A stretch of 64,000 bases of DNA, from the NCBI RefSeq assembly GCF_030817275.1, contig NZ_JAUSZD010000002.1, positions 7,362,001-7,426,000 of the forward strand. The letters are read 5' to 3'. The translations under genes were made by a program, and so were the position numbers. The notes below the pieces were generated by a model. It ran no database searches and was not told the origin of the DNA. It was given only the letters and a program-made list of their open reading frames with translations. Positions 43,026-51,552 of the stretch are shown piece by piece (within the stretch, counting starts at the first letter, position 1; the number at the start of each line of letters is the position of its first letter). The DNA is from Paenibacillus sp. V4I7. Lineage in GTDB: Bacteria > Bacillota > Bacilli > Paenibacillales > NBRC-103111.

Positions 43026-43253
43026 ATGTATTCCAGAAAAAAGTCGCTTGAAGAGATGCCTCTAGAAAATGTGACGGTATGGTCTTGTGAAAAAGAAGGC
43101 TGTAAAGGCTGGATGCGAGATAATTTTGCATTCGATCACGTGCCGACTTGTCATTTATGTCAGTCCACTATGGTTCGAAGTGTCAAGTTACTTCCTTTAG
43201 TTAATAACACGAATACGGATCAGAAAGCGCTCAAAAAGGGCGTGCAAATTTAA
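43026..43253 (+). CDS. ydjO: Cold-inducible zinc-ribbon protein YdjO
   Basis: A 75-residue cytoplasmic protein that matches the YdjO family: a N-terminal LEEMPLENVTVWSC segment, then a four-cysteine zinc ribbon (CEKEGCKGWMRDNF and CHLCQSTM), and a variable tail. TAAGGAGG precedes the ATG. The B. subtilis homologue is known to be induced by cold; its biochemical role is unknown. The neighbouring cold-shock gene supports the assignment. The ribbon probably binds RNA, a ribosome or a protein, but this is not established. Confidence 0.9.
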   Translation: MYSRKKSLEEMPLENVTVWSCEKEGCKGWMRDNFAFDHVPTCHLCQSTMVRSVKLLPLVNNTNTDQKALKKGVQI

Positions 43254-43259
43254 TATAAC

Positions 43260-43293
43260 GAAACCCGGAGGCACGGATGTCTTCGGGTTTTTT
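43260..43293 (+). terminator. Terminator of ydjO
   Basis: GAAACCCGGAG...CTTCGGGTTTTTT forms a G+C-rich stem with a T run directly after the gene. Confidence 0.8.
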
Positions 43294-43355
43294 GTGTTCC
43301 TATTAACGTAAAACAAGCATAGAAGAAACAACTTACTTGTAAGCGGGGAGGAAAA

Positions 43356-44768
43356 ATGTCAGTGAAATCAAGAAAACGTCGACAATGGCCGCTATTGGCC
43401 GGCGCCTGCTTACTTGCCGCATGTGTGGTGATTTTGGTTGGTAAATCGCCATTCGGTGCCCCATTCTCTTGGAAAGACAATACGCCTGCTGTTGTAGTAG
43501 CAACACCGCTGCCAACGCCACCACCGCGAGAGGCTGTGGAATTCCGTATGCTCGACTTTGATCGCGGCTGGGTGAAATATGCAGATGGGATCGCGAGAAC
43601 TGAGGATGGTGGGGCGCAGTGGCAAGAAGCGCTGGGAACAGACATCACCACCGAGGAAGCAGGAGGCACCATGCCATTAGGCGGACCGATCATGGAGCTG
43701 CTTAACCTAGAGGCAAGTTCAGGTTCGGTCGGTCAGGACAGCCCAAAACCGCTTACGGTTACAATGGGCAATGCCTCGTTACAAGTGAAGCAATCGCAAT
43801 TCCTGACGCCTCGCATCGGATGGGTGCTTCTCGCCAGTACGAAGGATAGTAAAAACCCGCTGCTCGTAACGGCAGATGGTGGACAGACCTGGGTGGACGG
43901 TATGACGGCAGATGTCAAAGAGGCCATTCAGAAAGAGAAAAATCATTTGCAGCAATTGAAGATGGAATCGGCACTCTACGGAACCAAGGATGATGCCAAA
44001 GCGGTTATCAGTTCGAAATGGAAGCTTGTTCCGGATAGCGCAGCTCCAGGGGATGTTGTGTTGGTACGTCATAACGAACCAGGGAGTATCACTTGGTTGA
44101 ATAAAACATATACCCTTCAGCCCTATGGAACGGGATACTTTACGTATTTGCCGATTACGATGAGTGCAAAGCCGGGGAACTATCCGATCGGTGATCAGAC
44201 GCTAACCATTCAACCGAAGAAGTTCGATACGCAGTATCTGAAGGTAACGGCTCAGATGGAAAGCATGAAGCAGGACACGGGTCGCATTGCAGCCGACCAG
44301 AAGAAGATCGATCTGGCGCGAAGTAAGTCCGCGCCGGAATTTCTGTTCAGCGGGCCGTTCGTGCAGCCCGTCGAGGGGATTTTGACGACACCGTATGGGC
44401 ACACCCGTTATGTGAACGGTAAATACGACAGCTCTCATATGGCCATTGATCTGGCCGCGAAGGAAGGCACCCCGATCAAAGCTACGAACGACGGGGTAGT
44501 CGCGCTGGCGGAAACCCTGTATTTGACCGGCAATGCCATCTATATTGACCATGGAATGGGGCTTTTCTCGCAGTACGCCCATCTCTCAGAGCTGCGCGTG
44601 AAAACGGGGGATCGGGTCAAGCAGGGCGATATCATTGGGCTCGTCGGCACGACTGGGTTCTCGACCGGACCGCATTTGCACTTTGCCTTCTGGGCGCACA
44701 ATGTGCAGGTCAATCCGAACTTGTTTTTTAATACGACACCGTTTCGTTGGGTTCAGCCGAAGGGGTAA
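43356..44768 (+). CDS. M23 family metallopeptidase with N-terminal anchor and BNR-like repeats
   Basis: A 470-residue membrane-anchored protein facing the wall. A positive N-terminus and a helix at about residues 11-28 form the anchor. Residues 60-190 hold two photosynthesis-factor/BNR-like pieces (GIARTEDGGAQWQEA, LLVTADGGQTWVDG). The C-terminal LytM/M23 domain (about 340-460) has His361 and Asp365 in HMAID, and His440/His442 in HLHF, the complete zinc-binding and catalytic set. It is predicted to cut peptide cross-bridges of peptidoglycan. It is a single-gene unit with GGGGAGG upstream and a strong terminator downstream. Confidence 0.88.
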   Translation: MSVKSRKRRQWPLLAGACLLAACVVILVGKSPFGAPFSWKDNTPAVVVATPLPTPPPREAVEFRMLDFDRGWVKYADGIARTEDGGAQWQEALGTDITTEEAGGTMPLGGPIMELLNLEASSGSVGQDSPKPLTVTMGNASLQVKQSQFLTPRIGWVLLASTKDSKNPLLVTADGGQTWVDGMTADVKEAIQKEKNHLQQLKMESALYGTKDDAKAVISSKWKLVPDSAAPGDVVLVRHNEPGSITWLNKTYTLQPYGTGYFTYLPITMSAKPGNYPIGDQTLTIQPKKFDTQYLKVTAQMESMKQDTGRIAADQKKIDLARSKSAPEFLFSGPFVQPVEGILTTPYGHTRYVNGKYDSSHMAIDLAAKEGTPIKATNDGVVALAETLYLTGNAIYIDHGMGLFSQYAHLSELRVKTGDRVKQGDIIGLVGTTGFSTGPHLHFAFWAHNVQVNPNLFFNTTPFRWVQPKG

Positions 44769-44773
44769 ATTTG

Positions 44774-44819
44774 AAAGGACACCGACTCTCATCATTTACA
44801 GAGAGTGGTGTCCTTTTTT
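44774..44819 (+). terminator. Terminator of M23 peptidase gene (convergent region)
   Basis: AAAGGACACCGACTCTC and GAGAGTGGTGTCCTTT arms with a 10-base loop and six T. The minus-strand channel gene ends just beyond. Confidence 0.9.
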
Positions 44820-44822
44820 GTG

Positions 44823-45857
44823 CTATGTGCGAGTAGAGATGTGTTCGAATGTATCAATATCACAGATGATGAATAGCCGAGCGTCTTCCGGAATGAGCTG
44901 ATCCAGCTTGCGGTTGATATTCAGCTGATCGCCGTCGGAGATCAGTGTCGCGCCTTCTTGGAGCAGTTGCTCGAAAGCGTCACGGTAGGTATTCCACGAT
45001 TTTCTTTTGCCAAGAACATGAAGGTTGTCGCCCGATTGTCTGGTTAGAAGCTGTGACACAATACGGGAGGAACCTGGAGAAAAGGCTGAGCGAACCGCAA
45101 GCTGCGAGATCGTCTCGGAGGGAAAAATGAACTCGTTCACGTTGACATGCAGGAAGTTTTGCATGTTTTCGCGATTTTTGATTTCTACAATGGAGTGCAC
45201 GTTGCGGTAATTCCGTTCAATGGTCGTGGCGACAAGCAGCGTTTTGCCGTCAACGAAGGAGGGATCGCGCAGCATCGCCTGGTCTTCGGTCGTTTCATTG
45301 GCAAAGATGAATACAGAACGTGCTTTGCTCATATTGGCCATTTCCAGTGTATCAACGAGGGCAGGATTGCCTTGGATATAATGAACCCGGTCATGAACGA
45401 AAGGAGTCTTCTCCAGTGTATCAATGAGGACGACCTCAATCTCCGAGTCCGAGTTCAGAATTTCTTGAATCGCCAACTCGGCGTTTTTACTCCAGTCTAC
45501 GATCACAAAATGCTGCTCGCCTTGATATCTCATTTTGCCTTCTTCCTTTCGTTGTCTGTATACGAATAATGAGTCGATGACTTTGCTGATGGTGACGGAG
45601 ATCAGGCCTATTCCGAAGATATAGAGAACCATGCCCAGGCACTTACCTGCCACGGTTTTCGGAAAGTAGTCCCCATAGCCTGTTGTCGTTACGGTCGTCA
45701 TGACAAACCACAAGCTATTGAAAAGGCTGCCGAACGTTTCTTTTTCCAATAGGTAAAAGCTCACGGAAGATAGTACGATAAACACGATGGCTACGCTGAA
45801 AATAAACTTGTTATTCATGCGCAGCAGTTTGAGGAAAAACTTACTGAAATAGAACAT
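44823..45857 (-). CDS. Two-helix potassium channel with RCK/TrkA-N domains (YugO-like)
   Basis: A 344-residue potassium channel subunit. It has two transmembrane helices (about 18-37 and 74-95) around a pore loop with the selectivity filter TTTGYGD at residues 57-63. A cytoplasmic RCK domain begins at QHFVIVDWSKNAELAI; the usual GxGxxG dinucleotide loop is replaced by DWSKNAE, so NAD binding is doubtful. It resembles B. subtilis YugO and other MthK-type channels used in electrical signalling and osmotic adaptation. AAAGGGC precedes the ATG. It is divergent from the helicase gene. Confidence 0.92.
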   Translation of the reverse strand: MFYFSKFFLKLLRMNNKFIFSVAIVFIVLSSVSFYLLEKETFGSLFNSLWFVMTTVTTTGYGDYFPKTVAGKCLGMVLYIFGIGLISVTISKVIDSLFVYRQRKEEGKMRYQGEQHFVIVDWSKNAELAIQEILNSDSEIEVVLIDTLEKTPFVHDRVHYIQGNPALVDTLEMANMSKARSVFIFANETTEDQAMLRDPSFVDGKTLLVATTIERNYRNVHSIVEIKNRENMQNFLHVNVNEFIFPSETISQLAVRSAFSPGSSRIVSQLLTRQSGDNLHVLGKRKSWNTYRDAFEQLLQEGATLISDGDQLNINRKLDQLIPEDARLFIICDIDTFEHISTRT

Positions 45858-45962
45858 GCTAGGTGCCCTTTCATGAGTCTAAATGGTAAAAAATAATCGA
45901 TTGTAATGATTTTAACATACTTCCAATTATAGAGGGAAAAGTAGCTATTTAGTACTGGTGCA

Positions 45963-45986
45963 TGCTACAATAAGGAACAAATGTTC
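45963..45986 (+). promoter_or_regulatory. Extended -10 promoter with LexA/DinR (SOS) box
   Basis: TGCTACAAT (45963-45971) is an extended -10. GAACAAATGTTC (45975-45986) directly after it has the GAAC-N4-GTTC core of the Bacillus SOS box; only the outermost flanking bases differ from consensus. The site covers the transcription start of a DNA-repair-type helicase. Confidence 0.7.
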
Positions 45987-46008
45987 TAGGACGGAGAAAA
46001 AAATAGAG

Positions 46009-48363
46009 ATGATCCCTAACGTCAACATTTCCGTGCGCTCTTTGGTGGAATATGTGTTTAGCAGCGGCAGTATTGAGTCAGGTTTTCGGACAAGTCGGTC
46101 ATTGACAGAAGGGACCAAAGCGCACCAAAAAGTACAGAAGCAATACGGCGAGTTGGACCAGCATGAGGTTTATGTTTCAGCAGAGATCCCCTATGAGGAT
46201 CTTTTATTTGTCATTGATGGCCGCTGTGACGGGCTTCTCCTGGATGCGGATGGCGTAACGGTTACAGTGGACGAAATCAAATCAACCTCATCCGATATTG
46301 GGCAGATCGAGGAGAATTCCTATCCGGTTCATTGGGCACAAGCGAAATGCTATGCCTATATGGTGTCCAAAGATCGAGGGCTAAGCCGTATGCGAATTCA
46401 ACTCACGTATATGCAGATTGATACGGAAGAGATTCGGCGATTTGTTGAGGAAGTGTCATCCGAAGAGCTTGAGCAGTTCATGTTTGACGTAGTGGAACGG
46501 TATTATCCTTATGCACAGGCGAGAAATGAGCATGAACAGCGCAGGAATCAGAGCATCAAGGAGTTGTCTTTCCCATTCCCCAATTATCGTGAAGGGCAGC
46601 GTAAGCTGGCCGGTGCGGTGTACAAAACAATAAACGAAAGGCGGAAGCTGTTCGCCAAGGCACCAACAGGCATCGGGAAAACGATGTCGACCCTATTTCC
46701 TTCGGTCAAAGCGATCGGTGAGGGACTGCTGCAGCGGATTTTTTATTTAACGGCGAGAACGACTACCCGTACTGCTGCGGAAGAAGCTTATTCTCTTCTG
46801 CAAGCTGGGGGACTTCAGCTGCATGTCGTCACGATAACGGCGAAGGAGAAAGTATGTTTTAAGGAGGAAGTGCGGTGCTCGAAGGAGCATTGTGAGTTCG
46901 CCGACGGCTATTATGACCGGATTAATGAAGCCGTGCTCGATCTGCTGAGACATGAGACTATTATGACCCGTACAGTCATTGAGTCGTATGCGCGAAAGCA
47001 TCGGGTGTGTCCTTTTGAGTTTTCACTTGATGTCGCTTATGCGGCAGATGCAGTCATTTGCGATTATAATTATATTTTCGACCCTCGTGTGAATCTGAAA
47101 AGGCTGTTCGAGGAACAGAAGCGGCAAACCTCGCTGCTTGTGGATGAAGCTCATAATCTAGTGGATCGTGCGCGGGAGATGTACTCCAGCGTTTTAAATA
47201 AATCGGATTTCCTTGAGCTGCAGCGGGAGTTCAAGGGCGTTCGAGCTGAGCTGCATGATGCGGCCAAGGCCATTAATCAGTACTTTATTGCGATGCGTAA
47301 GCAGATCGGGGATCGCCAGATGCAGGTGGAACCGGAGCTGCCGGAGCCATTGATTGGGCTGCTGGACGTGTTTATTTCAGCAGCGGAAAAAGAGCTGGCT
47401 GGGGCAGGAGCCACACCCCCTACAACACCACTGCTGCTGGAGGCTTACTTCGGCGCACAAAATTTTGTGCGCATTGCGAAAACGTACGATGAACGGTATG
47501 TGACGTTCATGGCAAGTGAACGGAACGAGGTCAGCGTGAAGTTGTTCTGCCTTGATCCCTCCCATTTGCTTCGGCAGATGGGCAAGGGGTATCGGTCGCA
47601 TGTGTTCTTCTCGGCGACCCTCTCGCCGCTGTCCTACTTCATGGACACGCTAGGGGCTGGGGAGGACGACTATTCCGTGACGGTGGCGTCCCCTTTTTCC
47701 AAAGAGCAGCTGGATGTCTTCGTTCAGCCACTATCAACTCGCTACCAGGATCGCGAGCGCAGTCGCGAGCCGATTGCCCGCTCGCTGTATGAGCAGATGG
47801 CGAAGCGATCGGGTAATTATTTGGTATTTTTTCCTTCGTATGCTTATATGAGCAGCGTATATGAGGCTTTCACTGACCTCGTAGGTGAACAGGAAAAGGG
47901 CATGCTTCCAGAAGAGGAGCCGAGAAGTCAGCTCCGAGTTCTCGTACAGCAGACGAAGATGTCGGAGGAGGAGCGGGAGCACTTTCTGGCGGAGTTTCAA
48001 GCGGGAACGGAGAAGACGCTTGTGGGCTTTGCTGTGATGGGCGGTATCTTCTCGGAGGGCATTGATCTTGTGGGAGACCGGCTAAAAGGCGTGGCCGTCG
48101 TCGGAGTCGGTTTGCCGCAGCTGGGGCCTGAACGTAACCTTATCAAAGCGTACATGGAAAGTACCGGCAAAAACGGCTACGAGTATGCCTATGTGTTCCC
48201 AGGCATGAACAAAGTGCAGCAAGCCGGCGGACGCTTGATCCGCTCGGAAACGGATTGTGGCGTTCTACTGTTGATCGACGACCGCTACCTGCAGCCGCTT
48301 TATCAACGTCTGCTGCCAGAAGAGTGGCGCGATTACACTGTGCTCCAGGCACAGCGCTATTAG
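46009..48363 (+). CDS. XPD/DinG-type ATP-dependent DNA helicase with N-terminal nuclease-like domain
   Basis: A 784-residue superfamily 2 helicase. ATG 46009 is chosen since the longer frame includes the promoter and SOS box. Residues 1-190 look like a PD-(D/E)XK nuclease domain (IDGRCDGLLLDADG then VDEIKS). Helicase motifs: Walker A PTGIGKT at 219-225, DEAH at 379-382, and late motifs FSATLSP and QAGGRLIRSETD. Cys283, 290, 295 and 334 match the four ligands of the XPD-type 4Fe-4S cluster. It should unwind 5'-3' and act in repair of damaged DNA. The SOS box suggests damage induction. Confidence 0.9.
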   Translation: MIPNVNISVRSLVEYVFSSGSIESGFRTSRSLTEGTKAHQKVQKQYGELDQHEVYVSAEIPYEDLLFVIDGRCDGLLLDADGVTVTVDEIKSTSSDIGQIEENSYPVHWAQAKCYAYMVSKDRGLSRMRIQLTYMQIDTEEIRRFVEEVSSEELEQFMFDVVERYYPYAQARNEHEQRRNQSIKELSFPFPNYREGQRKLAGAVYKTINERRKLFAKAPTGIGKTMSTLFPSVKAIGEGLLQRIFYLTARTTTRTAAEEAYSLLQAGGLQLHVVTITAKEKVCFKEEVRCSKEHCEFADGYYDRINEAVLDLLRHETIMTRTVIESYARKHRVCPFEFSLDVAYAADAVICDYNYIFDPRVNLKRLFEEQKRQTSLLVDEAHNLVDRAREMYSSVLNKSDFLELQREFKGVRAELHDAAKAINQYFIAMRKQIGDRQMQVEPELPEPLIGLLDVFISAAEKELAGAGATPPTTPLLLEAYFGAQNFVRIAKTYDERYVTFMASERNEVSVKLFCLDPSHLLRQMGKGYRSHVFFSATLSPLSYFMDTLGAGEDDYSVTVASPFSKEQLDVFVQPLSTRYQDRERSREPIARSLYEQMAKRSGNYLVFFPSYAYMSSVYEAFTDLVGEQEKGMLPEEEPRSQLRVLVQQTKMSEEEREHFLAEFQAGTEKTLVGFAVMGGIFSEGIDLVGDRLKGVAVVGVGLPQLGPERNLIKAYMESTGKNGYEYAYVFPGMNKVQQAGGRLIRSETDCGVLLLIDDRYLQPLYQRLLPEEWRDYTVLQAQRY

Positions 48364-48370
48364 AGCGAAG

Positions 48371-48415
48371 CACAAGAAAAGGCGAAGAACCCTAGAGGGA
48401 TCTTCGCTTTTTTTC
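48371..48415 (+). terminator. Terminator after helicase gene
   Basis: GCGAAGAACC and the GGATCTTCGC arm with a T run (TTTTTT) directly downstream of the stop codon. Confidence 0.7.
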
Positions 48416-48439
48416 AATAGGAATTTGTTGAGAATCAAT

Positions 48440-48635
48440 GGATTCCATTGGAGTTTTTACAGTGTTTTTCTGATTCAGGTTGATAAGATAAGTATGCTAT
48501 TGGAATTTTTCCAATAGAAGTGTCTTAAAAGAGCAATTTAGGGTGAAATCAATGCCCTTCCATTGGATATCTCCAATGAAAGTGCGATTTCCATAGCATG
48601 AATAGAAATCTATTGGATATTTCCAATGAAATGAG
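48440..48635. repeat. Intergenic array of palindromic repeats (CCATTGGA type)
   Basis: Four related elements begin at 48445, 48497, 48560 and 48610 with YYATTGGA; the last three have a matching TCCAAT arm about six bases on (for example CTATTGGAATTTTTCCAATA). Start-to-start distances are 52, 63 and 50. No gene is seen in 48364-48763. The same spacing with a different stem occurs at 54479-54613. Confidence 0.7.
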
Positions 48636-48763
48636 ATATCTAGCTACCTATGCTCCCCTAACTCATTAATTACGAATAAGCAGTGGAATTTATAGGAAGT
48701 TATTGATAAAATTAAATTGAAACCATGTTTCACTGCATGAAATTTCTCTTGGAGGGGTTATGT

Positions 48764-49138
48764 ATGAACTTTTCATTTTATGGGATTGACCATATTCAAT
48801 TAGCGGCTCCTGAAGGCTGTGAGGATGAGGCGAGACATTTTTTCGCAAAATTACTAGGCTGGACAGAAATCCCGAAGCCTGAAAACTTAAGAAAACGCGG
48901 CGGTGTTTGGTTTCAATGCGGTATTCATCAGGTTCACATCGGGGTTCAAAAGGATTTTGTTCCTGCTACAAAAGCTCATCCCGCATTTCAGGTAAGCCAA
49001 TTAGACGAGTTGCAGAGATATTTGGCGAATCATAACATACAAACCATTCCAGATGATGCAAGAGACGATGAGGGAGTAAAACGATTCTATTTGAATGATC
49101 CATTCGGCAATCGCCTTGAATTTCTTGAATGGCTTTAA
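48764..49138 (+). CDS. VOC superfamily (glyoxalase-fold) protein
   Basis: A 124-residue single-domain vicinal-oxygen-chelate protein. ATG 48764 follows GGAGGGG at 48751-48757. It starts IDHIQLAAPEGCEDEARHFF and ends RFYLNDPFGNRLEFLEWL, the typical two beta-alpha-beta-beta-beta halves, with metal-ligand candidates His (DHIQ), His in GIHQVHIG and Glu in LEFLE. Such proteins may be dioxygenases, lyases or resistance proteins; no substrate can be assigned. It stands alone between the palindrome array and the toxin-antitoxin pair. Confidence 0.85.
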   Translation: MNFSFYGIDHIQLAAPEGCEDEARHFFAKLLGWTEIPKPENLRKRGGVWFQCGIHQVHIGVQKDFVPATKAHPAFQVSQLDELQRYLANHNIQTIPDDARDDEGVKRFYLNDPFGNRLEFLEWL

Positions 49139-49153
49139 CCAGGTATGTGCCTT

Positions 49154-49525
49154 TTATTGCAGTTCATATTCTTGTTTCCATTTTTGGATAGCTAAAATGA
49201 ATTCATTTCGATGGTTGCCTGGAAAATGGTCCAATGCCTTATAATTAGGGGCCTCAGCTGTCATTATTTTAGAAACAGGGACCACACGCAGAATTTCTAC
49301 GATATCGTTTGTTATCCTGAAAACAATTCGGATGCCAGCCTCTTGTAGGTAAATCTCTTTGCAACCTGTGAATTTAGGGTTTGAATTTGAATAATGGCTA
49401 AGCTCTTCGCCAACCTCATTCGCTCGGTAACTCAATTCATCGATTGCTTGATTGACTTCATCTAATACGGAAATATCTAACTGCCAATACTCCTGAGCTG
49501 CTCCTACATCAAAACGAATAGCCAA
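49154..49525 (-). CDS. RelE/ParE-type toxin
   Basis: A 123-residue basic protein, second gene of a two-gene unit. It starts MAIRFDVGAAQEYWQLD, with EYL-like spacing, then KEIYLQEAGIRIVFRITNDIVEILRVVPVSK, the beta-strand core typical of RelE/HigB mRNA interferases and ParE toxins. It overlaps the antitoxin gene by 17 bases, the usual coupling for type II systems. It would cleave mRNA on the ribosome when free; which subfamily it belongs to is unclear. Confidence 0.72.
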   Translation of the reverse strand: MAIRFDVGAAQEYWQLDISVLDEVNQAIDELSYRANEVGEELSHYSNSNPKFTGCKEIYLQEAGIRIVFRITNDIVEILRVVPVSKIMTAEAPNYKALDHFPGNHRNEFILAIQKWKQEYELQ

Positions 49526-49820
49526 TCGCTCCTTCGTGTGGTTCTTTGCGGATTTCTTTCCAAATCAAAATAGAGGCAGGGTCTTGCGTGATTCGATCTA
49601 TTCGTTCATTCAGGATTCGCTCTTCCTCTTGTTGTTCTAGCTGAGTCAGTCGTTCAAACATTTGCTCGAAGTAAGGGTACCCAACCATTACCGTATCGAC
49701 AACACCATTCTCTGTTATGAATTGGGGTAGATCCTTCGCCTTCCTACGCAGCTCGCCAAATTTTTTGGAAGCCGTGGTGGAACTGACCAATTGATCGGCT
49801 GTAAAAGTAAGTTTTTTCAT
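49509..49820 (-). CDS. Phd/YefM-like antitoxin
   Basis: A 103-residue protein starting MKKLTFTADQLVSSTTASKKFGELRRKAKDLPQ, a clear Phd/YefM DNA-binding N-terminus, followed by PQFITENGVVDTVMVGYPYFEQMFERL. The acidic C-terminal half should bind and neutralise the toxin. It precedes the toxin gene, as usual, and the complex would repress its own promoter near 49820-49860. Confidence 0.78.
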   Translation of the reverse strand: MKKLTFTADQLVSSTTASKKFGELRRKAKDLPQFITENGVVDTVMVGYPYFEQMFERLTQLEQQEEERILNERIDRITQDPASILIWKEIRKEPHEGAIGYSF

Positions 49821-49869
49821 GGATATAGTATGATCCTCGTCGCTTTAAGTATTCAGTAGTTATTACGTG

Positions 49870-50253
49870 TTATTTACAAACCATAAGCAGGTTACCGTCC
49901 GGATCTCGAAAAGCGAACCATTGCTCATTTTGGATCTCCGTAACAAGCTCCACCTCGTTATTTTTCATGAATTCATAAGAAGCTTGAATATTCTCCGTTT
50001 GAAACATAAAAGCAGGTGTTTGATAAGTTGGGGGACCACCGGGCTCGTTGCCACCCCACATGGGCATTTGATCAAGCACAAGGGATGTTCCATCCATGGG
50101 AAGAGCGTAGAGGTGTCCGAACAAGATATCCCCGTCTGGAGCTACACCAAGTAACTTACAATACCAATCCCGCGCATTCTCAATATTCCGAACAGGAATA
50201 AAGGCGTTGCTAATTCGATTCTTAATCGGACTTGACGCACGAACCTCGCTCAT
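49870..50253 (-). CDS. VOC superfamily (glyoxalase/bleomycin-resistance-type) protein
   Basis: A 127-residue protein with TGGAGGTTGAG upstream. ISNAFIPVRNIENARDWYCKLLG is the classic first half and QNEQWFAFRDPDGNLLMVCK the second. Conserved acidic and histidine positions are only partly present, so it may bind rather than convert its ligand. It is separate from the toxin-antitoxin genes and differs from the two other VOC proteins in the window. Confidence 0.85.
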   Translation of the reverse strand: MSEVRASSPIKNRISNAFIPVRNIENARDWYCKLLGVAPDGDILFGHLYALPMDGTSLVLDQMPMWGGNEPGGPPTYQTPAFMFQTENIQASYEFMKNNEVELVTEIQNEQWFAFRDPDGNLLMVCK

Positions 50254-50344
50254 ATCAACTCAACCTCCATAAAAGGGATAATTTCCCTTTAAGTATTTCA
50301 TATGAAATCCTGTCTGTAAATGATTTGCAGCTTTTTTCCCGGAA

Positions 50345-50383
50345 AGAAAAAAGAGTGAACTGACAATACTGTCAGCTCACTCC
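50345..50383 (-). terminator. Terminator of alcohol dehydrogenase gene
   Basis: On the minus strand GAGTGAGCTGACA pairs with TGTCAGTTCACTC around a 4-base loop and is followed by TTTTTTC. Confidence 0.9.
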
Positions 50384-50388
50384 TAATT

Positions 50389-51552
50389 TCACAATGACAT
50401 CCGATAAATGTTCACAACATCTTCGCGTGTCAGCTTCTTAAAGTTGCCAAAGTCCCCGTAAACCATGGCTTTATCGGCCATGAGCTCAATTGTCGAGTCG
50501 TCGATGTCGTAATCGGACAGTCGGCTTGGAGCGCCAATGGAGGCGAAGAATTCACGAAGAGCGGCGATGCCTTCCTCCGCAACTTGGCGATCCGATTTGT
50601 CTATCGCATCAATGTCAAAGACGTTCTGTGCGAACTGTTTGAACCGCGCCACGTTGGCATTGAGTGTGTAGGTCATCCAGTTCGGGAAGAGGATTGCTAG
50701 GCCGCCGCCGTGCGGAATATCGTGAACGGCAGACACGGCGTGCTCGAGATTATGGGTCGCCCAATCGCCGTGAACGCCCATGCTCAGGACACCGTTAAGC
50801 GCCATTGTACCGCTATATAGAATCGTTGCACGTTCTTCCAAATCATCAAGATCTCGCAGCAAGCGCGGAGCCGTATCGATCACCGTACGAAGGATTGTTT
50901 CACAGAAGCCATCCTGCAATGGTGTATTAGTCGTATGATGGAAATACTGTTCAAACACGTGAGACATGATATCAACCATGCCATATACGGTCTGATTTTC
51001 TGGCAAGGAAATCGTGTGAGCTGGGTCGAGAATCGAAAATTTAGGGAATGCGAACGGACTGCCCCAACCGAGTTTCTCTTTCGTCTCCCAGTTCGTAATG
51101 ACAGAACCGGAGTTCATTTCTGAGCCCGTTGCTGCGATTGTGAGAACAGTTCCCAAGGGCAGCGCACCCGTTGCAGAAGCTTTCCGTGTAACGATATCCC
51201 AGAAGTCACCCGCGTACTTCGCTCCTACAGCAATTGCTTTTGCGCAGTCGATAACGCTGCCACCGCCGACAGCGAGAATGAGGTCAATGTTCTGCTTGCG
51301 GCACATTTCTACACCTCGATGAACAGTTGTTAGTCTCGGGTTAGGCTCTACACCGCTTAGTTCGAAGATATTTACATCCAAACCTTTCAGCAGATGCATG
51401 ACGTTCGTATAGATGCCATTCTGCTTAATGCTCCCGCCGCCATAGACGAGCAGCACGTTCTTGCCATATTTAGGTACCTCAGCTGTTAATTTCTCCAGTT
51501 GTCCCTGACCGAAATGCAGTGTGGTTGGATTATGAAATGTAAAATTATTCAT
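50389..51552 (-). CDS. Iron-containing alcohol dehydrogenase (YqhD/BdhA-like)
   Basis: A 387-residue group III dehydrogenase. It begins NNFTFHNPTTLHFGQGQLEKL, with GGGSIKQNGIY and the cofactor motif GGGSVIDCAKAIA. The metal-binding residues lie in MSHVFEQYFHH and LEHAVSAVHDIPHGGGLAIL. It closely resembles NADPH-dependent butanol dehydrogenases and YqhD aldehyde reductases, which reduce aldehydes in the cytoplasm. GAGGAGG precedes the ATG. It is a single-gene unit. Confidence 0.92.
   Translation of the reverse strand: MNNFTFHNPTTLHFGQGQLEKLTAEVPKYGKNVLLVYGGGSIKQNGIYTNVMHLLKGLDVNIFELSGVEPNPRLTTVHRGVEMCRKQNIDLILAVGGGSVIDCAKAIAVGAKYAGDFWDIVTRKASATGALPLGTVLTIAATGSEMNSGSVITNWETKEKLGWGSPFAFPKFSILDPAHTISLPENQTVYGMVDIMSHVFEQYFHHTTNTPLQDGFCETILRTVIDTAPRLLRDLDDLEERATILYSGTMALNGVLSMGVHGDWATHNLEHAVSAVHDIPHGGGLAILFPNWMTYTLNANVARFKQFAQNVFDIDAIDKSDRQVAEEGIAALREFFASIGAPSRLSDYDIDDSTIELMADKAMVYGDFGNFKKLTREDVVNIYRMSL

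Noticed and set aside
48440..48635. CRISPR array
   Set aside because: Repeats are short palindromes of variable sequence with unequal 50-63 bp spacing and no cas genes.
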